Shown: positions 34,658 to 43,554 of the stretch, piece by piece | Numbering within the stretch: position 1 is the first letter of the stretch | How the letters are laid out: the number at the start of each line of letters is the position of its first letter | From: Prolixibacteraceae bacterium | Lineage (GTDB): Bacteria; Bacteroidota; Bacteroidia; Bacteroidales; Prolixibacteraceae | Direction: 5' to 3' | DNA: 64,000 nucleotides | NCBI GenBank assembly: GCA_003506435.1 | Contig: DOAQ01000046.1 | Coordinates: forward strand, 1 to 64,000 | Translations under genes and position numbers: made by a program | The notes under the pieces: generated by a model | Told to the model about the DNA's origin: nothing | The model's input: the letters and a program-made list of their open reading frames with translations, nothing else | Databases searched by the model: none

Positions 34658-35076
34658 TTGAACACCACTATACTTTCAGGGTAATGTACCCCGATACCGA
34701 CCAGATGGGTACAGTACACCATTCAAATTACGTGAAATATTACGAAACCGCCCGGTGGGAACTGTTCCGCAGCATTGGCATTTCGTACCGTTCGGTGGAA
34801 GATGCGGGCTATATGCTCCCGGTAACGCGAATGAATTTTCATTTTCTGAAAACTACGCATTACGATGCGTTGCTTACGGTAAAAACTACTTTGAAAGCAA
34901 TCAAAGGAGTTCGGATATGGTTTGCCTACGAATTATACAACGAGCAAAACGAGTTGATCAATAAAGCGGAAACCGAGCTGGCTTTTGTGAATAGAAATAA
35001 TTGGAAGCCTTGTGCCGCACCCGGTTTTATGATGCAGGCAATAGGAAAAAACAAGAAATCAGAACCTGAAGTATAG
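34654..35076 (+). CDS. Acyl-CoA thioesterase, YbgC/4HBT hotdog type
   Basis: A 140-residue hotdog-fold thioesterase: FRVMYPDTDQMGTVHHSNYVKYYETARWELF includes the catalytic Asp of the D-x-M-G-x-x-x-x-x-x-Y pattern. The family cleaves short or medium acyl-CoA esters. Its four-base overlap with a MinD-like gene places it firmly in the operon, which is unusual company for it; with the CoA-disulfide reductase three genes on it suggests handling of CoA thiols. That link is inference. Confidence 0.88.
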   Translation: MIEHHYTFRVMYPDTDQMGTVHHSNYVKYYETARWELFRSIGISYRSVEDAGYMLPVTRMNFHFLKTTHYDALLTVKTTLKAIKGVRIWFAYELYNEQNELINKAETELAFVNRNNWKPCAAPGFMMQAIGKNKKSEPEV

Positions 35077-35086
35077 CATTTGTGAA

Positions 35087-35527
35087 ATGATGACAAAACA
35101 AGAAGCAATTGATAAAGCGCAACTGTTTTTTGACGAAGGGTATGCTTGCTCGCAATCGATTTTGCTGACTTTTGCCGGTCAGTTTGATCTCGATGAAAAA
35201 ACAACCAAACTTATTTCGTCAACTTTCGGAGGTGGTATGGGGCGTTTACGCCAAATGTGTGGTGCAGTAACTGGTGGTTTTATGGTTCTTGGTTTAAAAT
35301 ATGGCAATGCCGATCCAACGGATATGGACACTAAATTATCTGCATACAGGAAAGTGAGAGAATTAAACCATCAGGTAGAGGAAATTCACGGCACAAGTAA
35401 TTGTTCCGAAATACTTAAAAAGTTTGCATCCGAAGCAGATGTTGCCGAGCGAAAACACCACAAAATAATCTGCCGAAAAGTAGTGGGCGATGTGGCTGAA
35501 AAGGTGTATGACATGATAAATAATTAA
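35087..35527 (+). CDS. C_GCAxxG_C_C family redox-type protein
   Basis: A 146-residue small protein with the cysteine pattern of the C_GCAxxG_C_C (TIGR01909) family: EGYACSQSILLTFA, then MCGAVTGGFMVLGLKYG, NCSEILKKF and HHKIICRKVV. The family occurs in anaerobes, often beside Fe-S and selenium or redox proteins, and probably binds a metal or cluster; function unknown. Here the motif reads CGAVTGG. It sits between the thioesterase and the CoA-disulfide reductase. Confidence 0.8.
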   Translation: MMTKQEAIDKAQLFFDEGYACSQSILLTFAGQFDLDEKTTKLISSTFGGGMGRLRQMCGAVTGGFMVLGLKYGNADPTDMDTKLSAYRKVRELNHQVEEIHGTSNCSEILKKFASEADVAERKHHKIICRKVVGDVAEKVYDMINN

Positions 35528-35545
35528 CACTAATAAAAAAGGGTT

Positions 35546-37240
35546 ATGGGAGCAAAACGCATTATCGTAATTGGTGGCTCGGCTGCCGGTCCAAAAGCAG
35601 CGTCAAAAGCACGCCGCATGGACGAAAACGCTGAAATTACTGTCTTTCAGAAGGCATCCGATCTCTCGATGGCTTCATGTGGTTATCCATATTATATTGG
35701 CGGTTATTTTGATGATCGCGACCAACTTTTGTGTTCTCCTGCCGGGGTGGTACGTGATTCCCGCTTTTTCTGGAATGCAAAAAAAATTACGACCAAGGTT
35801 AATACCGAGGTAACAGCGATCGACCGGAAAAACAAGCGGATTGAATTTAAAAACCTGCAAAACGGGGAAACAGGTTTTGCAGAATACGATAAACTGATCA
35901 TAGCTACCGGGGCCACTCCCCGCAAACCTCCTATTCCGGGTGTCGATTTGGAAGGGATTACTTCCCTGCAATCGTTGGTCGATGCCGATTACCTGAGGAA
36001 AATAAAAGATGAAGGAACCATTAAAAAAGCAGTCGTCATCGGCGGGGGACTGATTGGCATTGAGACCTGCGAAGCCCTCCATCTGGCCGGAGTAGAAATT
36101 ACGATTGTTGAATTGCTACCCCAGCTCCTGACCTTTCTCGACAAACAAATGGCACGGCTGGTCGAGAAATATGTGCAAAGTAAAGCCAATGTTATTTTAG
36201 AGAATGGTGTGGCGGCCTTTATTGGTGAGAACGGAAAACTGACTGCCGTAAAACTTCAGAATGGCACGGAAATCCCCTGCGAACTGGCAGTGGTAGCCAT
36301 CGGTGTTATTCCCAATACAAAATTAGCCCGGGAAATAGGGCTGACTACTGGTAAAGCCGGGGGGATCGTGGTTGATGAATACATGCAAACGGATGATCCC
36401 GATATTTATGCGGTAGGCGACTGCATCGAAATTCTCAATCTTATATCCGGGAACCCGGTACATGCACCGTATGGCGATCTGGCCAATTTGCAGGGACGTG
36501 TGGCCGGTGAAAATGTTATTTCAGGGAATGTGGCCCGTTTTCCCGGAACCATACAAACCGGGATTTGCAAGGTGTTCGACTATGGCGTGGGAGCAACGGG
36601 CTTATCGGAACAGAACGCCCGCAAAGCCGGTATTGCAAACATTGAAACGGTGGTCAATGCGAGCCTCGACAAACCCGGTTTTATGCAAGGCAAATTACTG
36701 GTTACCAAACTGATCGTCGATAAATCGGACGGGTTTATACTGGGGGCACAGGTTTTGGGGCCGGGAGATGTTAGCAAACAGATTGCCATCTGGGCCATGG
36801 CGATTAAAGGGGCGCTTACGGTTAATGACATGGCGAATGCCGACCTTCCGTATGCCCCACCCTATTCGCTGGCAATCGATCACAGTATTGCAACGGCTCA
36901 CATCATGCAAAACAAACTGAACAGGCGTTTTACCGGCATATCGGCCGAGCAGCTTAAGGAAAAACTGAAAGCAAAGGAACCGCTTGTTTTACTGGATGTC
37001 CGTAATCCCGACGAGTACGAACAAATGCGTTTGGGTATCGGGGAAAAACTTATTCCGTTGGGCCAGTTGCGTAAGCGGCTGACGGAAATACCGGAAGATA
37101 AAAATGCTGAAATAATTACATGGTGTAAAATATCGCTGCGTGGCTACGAAGCGGCATTGGTGCTTCAGGCAAACGGTTATAAGAATGTGAAAGTGCTGGA
37201 AGGCGGATTAATGGCATGGCCGTATAAACGGGAAAAGTAA
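35546..37240 (+). CDS. CoA-disulfide reductase with C-terminal rhodanese domain
   Basis: A 564-residue FAD flavoprotein. N-terminal FAD motif VIGGSAAGPKAA, single active-site Cys45 in MASCGYPYYIGG (as in CoA-disulfide and NADH peroxidase enzymes), a second Rossmann motif VVIGGGLIGIE for NAD(P)H, DDPDIYAVGDC for FAD, and a dimerisation domain. Residues from about 470 form a rhodanese domain (LLDVRNPDEYEQMR) with catalytic Cys527 in WCKISLRGYEA. Such CoADR-Rhd fusions reduce CoA disulfide or CoA persulfide and polysulfide in anaerobes. Places sulfane-sulfur or thiol redox at the centre of the cluster. Confidence 0.92.
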   Translation: MGAKRIIVIGGSAAGPKAASKARRMDENAEITVFQKASDLSMASCGYPYYIGGYFDDRDQLLCSPAGVVRDSRFFWNAKKITTKVNTEVTAIDRKNKRIEFKNLQNGETGFAEYDKLIIATGATPRKPPIPGVDLEGITSLQSLVDADYLRKIKDEGTIKKAVVIGGGLIGIETCEALHLAGVEITIVELLPQLLTFLDKQMARLVEKYVQSKANVILENGVAAFIGENGKLTAVKLQNGTEIPCELAVVAIGVIPNTKLAREIGLTTGKAGGIVVDEYMQTDDPDIYAVGDCIEILNLISGNPVHAPYGDLANLQGRVAGENVISGNVARFPGTIQTGICKVFDYGVGATGLSEQNARKAGIANIETVVNASLDKPGFMQGKLLVTKLIVDKSDGFILGAQVLGPGDVSKQIAIWAMAIKGALTVNDMANADLPYAPPYSLAIDHSIATAHIMQNKLNRRFTGISAEQLKEKLKAKEPLVLLDVRNPDEYEQMRLGIGEKLIPLGQLRKRLTEIPEDKNAEIITWCKISLRGYEAALVLQANGYKNVKVLEGGLMAWPYKREK

Positions 37241-37255
37241 AACAATGAGCTAAAT

Positions 37256-38023
37256 ATGAAAAACTTTTGTTGGGATAAATCAAAACTCAACCTGAGCATC
37301 GATATTTTCATGCTTTTGTTGATGATGCCATTAGCAGGTATCGGGTTTCTTATAAAATATATTTTGGTTCCGGGAACCCGTAGAAATGAACTTTACGGAA
37401 GTGGCGTTGATCTCGAATTTTTGGGAATGGACCGCCATGAATGGGGACAAATCCATTTTCTTATCAGCATTGTTTTGCTGGTTTTGCTGGCGCTGCATAT
37501 CATTTTGCACTGGAAAGTCATCGTTTGTGTCTTCCGGCGGATGATCCCGGGCAAAATCATGAGGATTGTGTTAGCCGGTTTGCTGGCTGTACTGAGTTTA
37601 ATAATGATTGCTTTTGCGTTGCTTGTAACCCCGGAATTTGTAGAACGGGAACCTTTGTACCGGAACAGAGAAAACCGGTCATCGCGTCTGCAAATGGAAT
37701 CTCGTTCTTTTGCCGGTTTTTCAGAAAAACAAAAAACGACAGACAAGTTCGTTGTCCCGGAGGATTCTGTCGATATTATTTTGGGAAAAGAAATACAGGA
37801 TGCAAGCCATTTTCACGATGAATACCCGGATAGTTACTATGAGATAAACGGCAGCCAAACCCTGCAATATGTGGCTGAGAAATATGGCGTTGACCTTACC
37901 AAACTGGCGACCGACCTGAATATCCCGGAAACACGTGCCGGAGAAAAATTGGGACGGATGAAAAGGCAATATCCGTTTACCATGGACGATGTAAGGGAAA
38001 GTATCCGGAAAAATAAAAAGTAA
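37256..38023 (+). CDS. DUF4405 membrane protein, possible haem b electron carrier
   Basis: A 255-residue protein with three or four hydrophobic segments in the first 125 residues (IDIFMLLLMMPLAGIGFLIK, IHFLISIVLLVLLALHIILHW, IVLAGLLAVLSLIMIAFALL). His residues in DRHEWGQIHF and LHIILHW are placed as possible haem ligands, as in DUF4405 proteins. The soluble C terminus contains a degenerate helical domain (SQTLQYVAEKYGVDLTKLA...GRMKRQYPFTMDDV) also seen in other electron-transfer membrane proteins. It precedes HdrC- and HdrB-like genes, so it may serve as their membrane partner, in the way HdrE does for HdrD. Confidence 0.75.
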   Translation: MKNFCWDKSKLNLSIDIFMLLLMMPLAGIGFLIKYILVPGTRRNELYGSGVDLEFLGMDRHEWGQIHFLISIVLLVLLALHIILHWKVIVCVFRRMIPGKIMRIVLAGLLAVLSLIMIAFALLVTPEFVEREPLYRNRENRSSRLQMESRSFAGFSEKQKTTDKFVVPEDSVDIILGKEIQDASHFHDEYPDSYYEINGSQTLQYVAEKYGVDLTKLATDLNIPETRAGEKLGRMKRQYPFTMDDVRESIRKNKK

Positions 38024-38029
38024 CTCAAA

Positions 38030-38746
38030 ATGAAACTGCTAAAAAAATTGCAAAAAGATGTTCGGTATATTGAAGGATTAAAAGCCTGCATTAACTGTGG
38101 CGTATGTACTGCTGTTTGTCCGGCGGCTCAATTCTGCGATTACGATCCGAGAATAATTGTAGATACGGTACAGCACGGCAACGAAAAAGAAATTGAGCAA
38201 CTTCTCAAAAGCGACACGATTTGGTATTGCGGCGAATGTCTTTCGTGCAAGACACGCTGTCCACGGGGCAATACTCCCGGATATATCATTCAGGCGTTGC
38301 GTTCCTTGTCAATCGAAACCGGCTTGTTTATGGAAAGCAAACAAGGACAAAAACAACTGGCAATAAAACGTACTGTTGGCGAACATATCCTGAAATATGG
38401 CTATTGTGTTTACATTGATGAGGTGGATACAGAAATGTACCCGGAACAAGGCCCCGTGTGGGACTGGCTAAAGAAAAACAGGAACCAGATACTCGAAGAA
38501 CTCGGCACAAGCTATAAAAAAGAGCAAAGCGGTACTTTGCGCCGGATATCTAAAGAATCGCTCGACGATCTTCAACGGATATTCGATGAAACGGGTGCAA
38601 CTGAAAGATTCGAAAAAATAGAAATGTTGTCGGCACAGAAAGCCCGTGAATTGGGTATTGATTTTAGCGAAGGCAAAGACCCTTATTTCGAATATCTGTA
38701 TAACGGCTTCCAAGATCAGGAAGAGCAGATTAATGATATTGATTAA
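38030..38746 (+). CDS. HdrC-like [4Fe-4S] iron-sulfur protein
   Basis: A 238-residue soluble protein with two [4Fe-4S] motifs near the N terminus: CINCGVCTAVCP and CGECLSCKTRCPRG (residues about 19-80), in the order seen in heterodisulfide reductase subunit C. The C-terminal half is helical and charged. It overlaps the HdrB-like gene by 14 bases. Together with the DUF4405 protein it forms an HdrDE-like set rather than a flavin-based HdrABC complex, since no hdrA is present. Confidence 0.87.
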   Translation: MKLLKKLQKDVRYIEGLKACINCGVCTAVCPAAQFCDYDPRIIVDTVQHGNEKEIEQLLKSDTIWYCGECLSCKTRCPRGNTPGYIIQALRSLSIETGLFMESKQGQKQLAIKRTVGEHILKYGYCVYIDEVDTEMYPEQGPVWDWLKKNRNQILEELGTSYKKEQSGTLRRISKESLDDLQRIFDETGATERFEKIEMLSAQKARELGIDFSEGKDPYFEYLYNGFQDQEEQINDID

Positions 38747-39815
38747 ACCGGAACATATGGAAAAAGGAAAGAACCAGATATGGCAGGCATATCAAAAAGA
38801 AATAGCTGACGACAATTATTATTTTGCCCGTAGTTGCATACGCCAGAACTTTTTCCCGGCGGCTGAAGATTTGTTTCTTAAAATTATTGGGCAGGAGCTT
38901 AGCCGAAATATTTATGACGATGCCCGGCAAACTACCTGTACCGGAATTGCTTATCATTCGGGATTACTCCCTTTTGAAACAACCATGACGATTGTTGCCC
39001 GGCAATTTGCCCTGATGAACGAAGCAGGATATGAGAATTTTGTTTGTTCATGTGTTACTTCATTTGGCATTTATACTGAAGTACTCGAAACCTGGAAACA
39101 TTTCCCTGAGAAAGAAAAAGAAATACGCGAAACATTGAAGCGGGCCACCGGTATGTCTTTCGAGATTCCCAAAAATCTGGTTCATGCCAGCGACCTTATT
39201 TTTAAATTCAGAAAAGAGATAGCAGAGAAGGCAAAATATCGGCTAACAAACAGACAAACCGGTAAGCCATTGAAAGTGGTTGATCACATTGGTTGCCATT
39301 ATGCAAAGATATTTCCGGAGAAAGGAATCGGAGGGGCTGAATTTCCCTATGTTTTGGCCGGGCTTATTGATGAATGGGGTGGCGCGCAGGTCGATTATCC
39401 TGAACGTCGCCATTGTTGCGGGTTCGGGTTCAGGCAATACCTGTTAAAATCGAACCGTGGATATTCTCTAAGTAATTGCAAAAAAAAGTTTGATTCCATG
39501 CACCCTTATCAACCCGATCTGATCATTGCCAATTGCCCGGGATGTACTTTTTTCCTCGACCGCTGGCAATATGTTATTGCTGAAATGGAAGGCAAAACGT
39601 ATGGACAGAACGGATATGGTATCCCGGTTTTAACGTATGAAGAACTGGCCGGGTTGATTCTTGGCTACAACCCCTGGGATATGGGACTGCAATTGCACCA
39701 GACAGATGTATTACCTTTTCTCGATAAGCTGGGGGTTGAATACAATCCTGATGAGAAATATCAATCGAAGCAAAAAAGGGAATTGAAAAAAACTAAACTC
39801 ACAAATGTGTTATAA
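38733..39815 (+). CDS. HdrB-like CCG-domain protein
   Basis: A 360-residue protein related to heterodisulfide reductase subunit B. The C-terminal CCG motif is complete: Cys in HIGCHYAK, then CC after 39 residues (RRHCCGFG), then CPGC after 38, which in HdrB holds a non-cubane [4Fe-4S] cluster that reduces disulfides. The N-terminal CCG motif is degenerate (CTGIAYHSG ... CSCVTSF). The frame is open from 38646; I chose ATG 38733, overlapping the HdrC-like stop, though ATG 38757 is also possible. Likely substrate is a disulfide or persulfide linked to the CoA-disulfide reductase; inference. Confidence 0.83.
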   Translation: MILIKPEHMEKGKNQIWQAYQKEIADDNYYFARSCIRQNFFPAAEDLFLKIIGQELSRNIYDDARQTTCTGIAYHSGLLPFETTMTIVARQFALMNEAGYENFVCSCVTSFGIYTEVLETWKHFPEKEKEIRETLKRATGMSFEIPKNLVHASDLIFKFRKEIAEKAKYRLTNRQTGKPLKVVDHIGCHYAKIFPEKGIGGAEFPYVLAGLIDEWGGAQVDYPERRHCCGFGFRQYLLKSNRGYSLSNCKKKFDSMHPYQPDLIIANCPGCTFFLDRWQYVIAEMEGKTYGQNGYGIPVLTYEELAGLILGYNPWDMGLQLHQTDVLPFLDKLGVEYNPDEKYQSKQKRELKKTKLTNVL

Positions 39816-39826
39816 ATGCTGAAAAA

Positions 39827-40639
39827 ATGAGAATCGTAACTCTTATTGAGAACCTTGTTTACAAACAGGGTTTAACAGCCGAACACGGACTTTCATTTTA
39901 TATCGAAACAGAAAACCGAAAAATCCTTTTCGATGCCGGACAAAGTGCATTGTTTATACAAAATGCAAAAACACTGGGTATTGATATTCGGGAGATTGAC
40001 ATGGTTGTTATCAGTCATGGTCATTACGACCATACCGGAGGCTTATACGCTTTTCTTCTGGAAAACAAAAAGGCAACGGTTTATCTTAAAAAAGAAGTCT
40101 TTCAGCAAAAATACCACGGGAATCAACGATTTATAGGAACTTCCCATATTCCCGAAGTATTGGAAGGCCGGATTGTTTATGTTGATACTGTAACAGAAAT
40201 TGATAAAGGAATATTTATCGTTCCTGATATTCCGGTTATCAATCCAACAGATACAAGTTTCAATAATTTTTACATTCGTACAGATAAAGGATTTGAAAAA
40301 GATGAGTTTGCCGATGAATTGTTTTTGACCTTCCGGTATAAAGATAAAATCTCCATCCTGAGTAGTTGCTCACACAGGGGAATAACGAACATCGTTCATA
40401 CTGCAACCGAATTAATTGCTTTGCCGGTACACCTGATCCTTGGAGGTTTCCATCTGAAAAATGCAGGAAAAGAGCAGTACAATACCGTAGTTGATTATTT
40501 CCGGCAGATCAACCCTGAAAAAATAGGCGTTTGCCATTGTACCGGGGTGGATATATTTTCTCGATTATTGAATGATTGCGACAGTCATGTTTTTTATAAT
40601 TTTACGGGAAATATAATTACGGATATTAAAATTGATTAA
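39827..40639 (+). CDS. Metallo-beta-lactamase fold hydrolase
   Basis: A 270-residue MBL-fold protein with the metal motif SHGHYDHTGG (about residues 64-73), preceded by KILFDAGQSALF, and later SSCSHRGITNIV and LGGFHL. This pattern is that of the subgroup annotated as dihydropterin-ribofuranosylaminobenzene phosphate synthase-like MBL proteins, common in anaerobes and of uncertain function. It follows the HdrB-like gene by 11 bases and its stop overlaps the next gene's start. Confidence 0.87.
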   Translation: MRIVTLIENLVYKQGLTAEHGLSFYIETENRKILFDAGQSALFIQNAKTLGIDIREIDMVVISHGHYDHTGGLYAFLLENKKATVYLKKEVFQQKYHGNQRFIGTSHIPEVLEGRIVYVDTVTEIDKGIFIVPDIPVINPTDTSFNNFYIRTDKGFEKDEFADELFLTFRYKDKISILSSCSHRGITNIVHTATELIALPVHLILGGFHLKNAGKEQYNTVVDYFRQINPEKIGVCHCTGVDIFSRLLNDCDSHVFYNFTGNIITDIKID

Positions 40640-40955
40640 AAAGGCTAAATATACCCTTTCGATAGTATTGGTGCTCATATTTATGGCACCATCAACCATT
40701 AAACTTGTTCATAGTTTTTCTCATCACCACGAGCATTTTCACTGTACTGCAAAGCACGAAAATCATTTCCATGAGCAACATGAAAAATGTGCCGTTTGCG
40801 ACTTCGAGTTTTCCCTCTTTTTATCAGAAAAATCTCCCTCTTTTTGCAAGCAGATTGAATTTTTTGATAGTTACTGTAATCAGTATAAATCTTTTTATTT
40901 TTCCGGCTCTCTCGACTATTCATTTTTATTACGGGCACCTCCTGTTTTTTGTTAA
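40632..40955 (+). CDS. Small His/Cys-rich exported protein upstream of the TonB receptor
   Basis: A 107-residue protein with an N-terminal hydrophobic segment (YTLSIVLVLIFMAPSTIKL) followed by a His-rich stretch, HSFSHHHEHFHC...HENHFHEQHEKCAVCDF. It has the look of the short metal-binding exported proteins that sit beside TonB receptors for metal ions in Bacteroidota; the His and CxxC residues could bind zinc or copper. The only plausible start is a TTG at 40632 inside the end of the preceding gene, so translation is probably coupled. Confidence 0.65.
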   Translation: MIKKAKYTLSIVLVLIFMAPSTIKLVHSFSHHHEHFHCTAKHENHFHEQHEKCAVCDFEFSLFLSEKSPSFCKQIEFFDSYCNQYKSFYFSGSLDYSFLLRAPPVFC

Positions 40956-41109
40956 TCTTAATATCGTGTCAATTTAAAATTATTTAAGGCTGGTCACCTT
41001 GCCCTGATGTCTCTGGGCAGCATGACGTTGGCTGATAATTTATTGATTTGACACAAGTTTATTACAGATAAAAACAGAATCAATTTTCTTAAAAAATTAA
41101 ATCGTAATA

Positions 41110-43332
41110 ATGAAAGTATTATTCATTGCGTGCGTAATGGCATTGTCGTTTCATGCTCTCAATGCACAAAACAAAATATCGGGAAGGATTACCGATCAGG
41201 ATAACCTTCCCCTGACCGGGGCAACTGTAATCTTGCCTGACCTTAACAAAGGAAGTATAACTGGGGAAAACGGACAATTTGAACTGGTTAATTTGCCCAA
41301 TGGAAAAACGACCATCCAGTTTTCGTTTTTGGGTTATACATCAGAAATGAAAACGGTATTTCTTACCGGCCAAAAAATCGAGATAAATGTAACGCTTCGG
41401 GAGTCGGTACTCGAAACCGAAGAAATTGTTGTCTCGGGGGGGTACCGGTCAACTCAGCACGAAAATGCAGTGAAGATCGACGTACTGAAACTTGACCCCG
41501 TAGAAATAAAAGCAACTCCAAATTTTGCCGAAGTATTGACAAAAGTTCCCGGTGTTGATATGATTTCGAAAGGAAGCGGCGTTTCAAAACCGGTCATCCG
41601 CGGACTTTCGATGAACGATATTCTGGTGCTCAACAATAGTGTTCGCTTCGAAAACTACCAGTATTCGAGCCATCACCCGCTGGGAATCGACGAGTTTGGG
41701 ATCGACGGTGTGGAAGTGATCAAAGGCCCGGCATCGCTGTTATACGGTTCTGATGCCATTGGCGGGGTCATCAATTTCATTAAGGAAAAACCGGCAACAC
41801 AACACACCCTTTCAGGAGACTACAACCTGCAACTCTTCTCGAATACGCAGGGCATGACCAATAACCTTGGGGTGAAAGGCGCTTCGGACAAGTATTTCGG
41901 AGGAATCAGGGCGGGACAGAAAACCAATGCCGATTTTCTTCAGGGAGGAGGTGATTATGCTGCGAACACCCGGTTCAATGAATATTCGGTAAAAACGAAT
42001 ATTGGGCACACAGGTAAAGCGGGGACGTTTCAGTTGTTTTACGATTACAACCAACAAAATCTTGGTCTTGCCGAAGAGGAAGCGATTGAAGCCATTTCGG
42101 ACAGGGGACGCGATTGCGCCTTATTTTATCAGCAGTTGAACACTCATCTTCTTTCGTCTCAAAACAAAATTTATTTGGGGCAGATGAAACTTGACGTGAA
42201 TGTGGCCTTTCAGAATACGAGGCTCACTCATTTTGGGGAACCGGACGAATATGAACTGGAAATGAAACTTGCTACCACCACTTACGAGGCGAAACTTTAT
42301 TTGCCTTCGGAAGAGAAATCGGAGTATATCGTCGGGTTCCAGGGGATGAACCAGATAAACACCAACATGAATGATCGTGAGACTATTTTGCTGCCCGATG
42401 CCACAACCAATAATTACTCGGTTTTTGGCTTGTTGCAACGTACTTTATTCGACAAGTTGAAACTTCAAACCGGCATACGCTACGATTATAAAACCCTTGT
42501 TTCGGAAGTTGTTAGTCAATCCGGTTTGACAACTTTTCGCCCTGCCCTCGATAAAAACTACGGAAGTTTCAGCGGTTCGGCAGGGGCAACCTGGCATTTT
42601 TCGGAAGAATTATTGCTTCGGGCAAACTTAGCTACAGCGTACCGGACGCCCAATTTGGCTGAACTAACTTCGAACGGGCAGCACGAAGCCCGTTATGAAG
42701 TTGGCGACAATGGTCTTGTCCCCGAAAAATCCTACGAAGCCGATTGGGGGATGCATTTTCATGTCGAAAATCTCACCATCGACCTTGCCTGTTTCTACAA
42801 CCAGGTAAACCACTATATTTATATCTCCCCGGCCGGAACGGAAACGTCCGACGGGCTTCCAATCTACCGGTACATGCAAAACAATTCGCGGTTGTATGGC
42901 GGTGAAGCAGGAATTCATTTTCATCCAAAATCGGTGGAGTGGCTCCATGTTGAAGGGACATTCTCAAGTGTGACTGGCAAGCAGGAGAACGGGAATTATC
43001 TTCCTTTTATTCCTGCCCACAAAGTCAATATTGAAATGAGGGCCGAGAAAGACCGGCTACTTTTTGTGCATGATGCTTTTGTTTCGGTGAGCTTAAATAC
43101 TGCATTCGATCAGAACCATGCTGCGCCTGACGAAACCCCGACCAGCGGATATTCTCTTTTGAATTTAGGGGTTGGGGGCAACCTCAGTATTTCGAACCAG
43201 AGTATTTTTCTTGGTTTGAGCGCGACCAATTTGCTTGATACGAAATACACTGACCATTTATCGACACTGAAAGAGGTGAATTATTACAATCCGGGGCGGA
43301 ATATTTGCCTGACCATGAAAGTGCCGTTCTGA
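41110..43332 (+). CDS. TonB-dependent outer membrane receptor with CarboxypepD_reg-like domain
   Basis: A 740-residue outer membrane receptor. Signal peptide (MKVLFIACVMALSFHALNAQ), N-terminal carboxypeptidase-regulatory-like domain (GRITDQDNLPLTGATVILPD ... FSFLGY, about 24-98), plug domain (VLTKVPGVDMISKGSGVSKPVIRGL ... VEVIKGPASLLYGSDAIGGVINF, about 125-225) and a beta-barrel ending in ...LTMKVPF with the terminal aromatic residue. At this length and without a SusD partner it resembles receptors for metal or haem rather than glycans. With the His-rich protein before it, a metal substrate is likely. Last gene of the cluster. Confidence 0.92.
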   Translation: MKVLFIACVMALSFHALNAQNKISGRITDQDNLPLTGATVILPDLNKGSITGENGQFELVNLPNGKTTIQFSFLGYTSEMKTVFLTGQKIEINVTLRESVLETEEIVVSGGYRSTQHENAVKIDVLKLDPVEIKATPNFAEVLTKVPGVDMISKGSGVSKPVIRGLSMNDILVLNNSVRFENYQYSSHHPLGIDEFGIDGVEVIKGPASLLYGSDAIGGVINFIKEKPATQHTLSGDYNLQLFSNTQGMTNNLGVKGASDKYFGGIRAGQKTNADFLQGGGDYAANTRFNEYSVKTNIGHTGKAGTFQLFYDYNQQNLGLAEEEAIEAISDRGRDCALFYQQLNTHLLSSQNKIYLGQMKLDVNVAFQNTRLTHFGEPDEYELEMKLATTTYEAKLYLPSEEKSEYIVGFQGMNQINTNMNDRETILLPDATTNNYSVFGLLQRTLFDKLKLQTGIRYDYKTLVSEVVSQSGLTTFRPALDKNYGSFSGSAGATWHFSEELLLRANLATAYRTPNLAELTSNGQHEARYEVGDNGLVPEKSYEADWGMHFHVENLTIDLACFYNQVNHYIYISPAGTETSDGLPIYRYMQNNSRLYGGEAGIHFHPKSVEWLHVEGTFSSVTGKQENGNYLPFIPAHKVNIEMRAEKDRLLFVHDAFVSVSLNTAFDQNHAAPDETPTSGYSLLNLGVGGNLSISNQSIFLGLSATNLLDTKYTDHLSTLKEVNYYNPGRNICLTMKVPF

Positions 43333-43341
43333 ATGGGGTGA

Positions 43342-43554
43342 AAATGTAAAAATAGAAAAAAAACAAACGATGGACTTTCCTGTGCTTGCGACGGGGAAGT
43401 TCATTGTACCCCAAAATCTGATGCCGGTTATAATGATTCAGACCAACAAACGGAAGGTGCGGTACATTGGTCGGTTTATCTGTCAATCGGCATAATTGCA
43501 GCACTGATAGTGGTATCGTATCTGAAAAACAAAAGATACAGGCTGGATGTATAA
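43342..43554 (+). pseudogene. Open frame without a start codon, possible small membrane-protein remnant
   Basis: After the TonB receptor a 70-codon frame runs to TAA at 43552. It encodes a Cys-containing leader (CACDGEVHCTPKSDAG), a membrane segment (VYLSIGIIAALIVVSYLKNK) and a basic end, a believable small membrane protein. No ATG, GTG or TTG precedes it in frame after the stop at 43339. An ATG at 43370 is in another frame, so a single frameshift near there would restore a start. It could be a recent pseudogene, a sequence error or chance. Confidence 0.4.

Noticed and set aside
40985..41030. Operator or riboswitch before the TonB receptor
   Set aside because: The imperfect palindrome with GTCACC...GCCC...GGGC...TGAC looks like a decayed REP-type fragment related to the 9.7 and 61.2 kb repeats; no known riboswitch pattern was seen.
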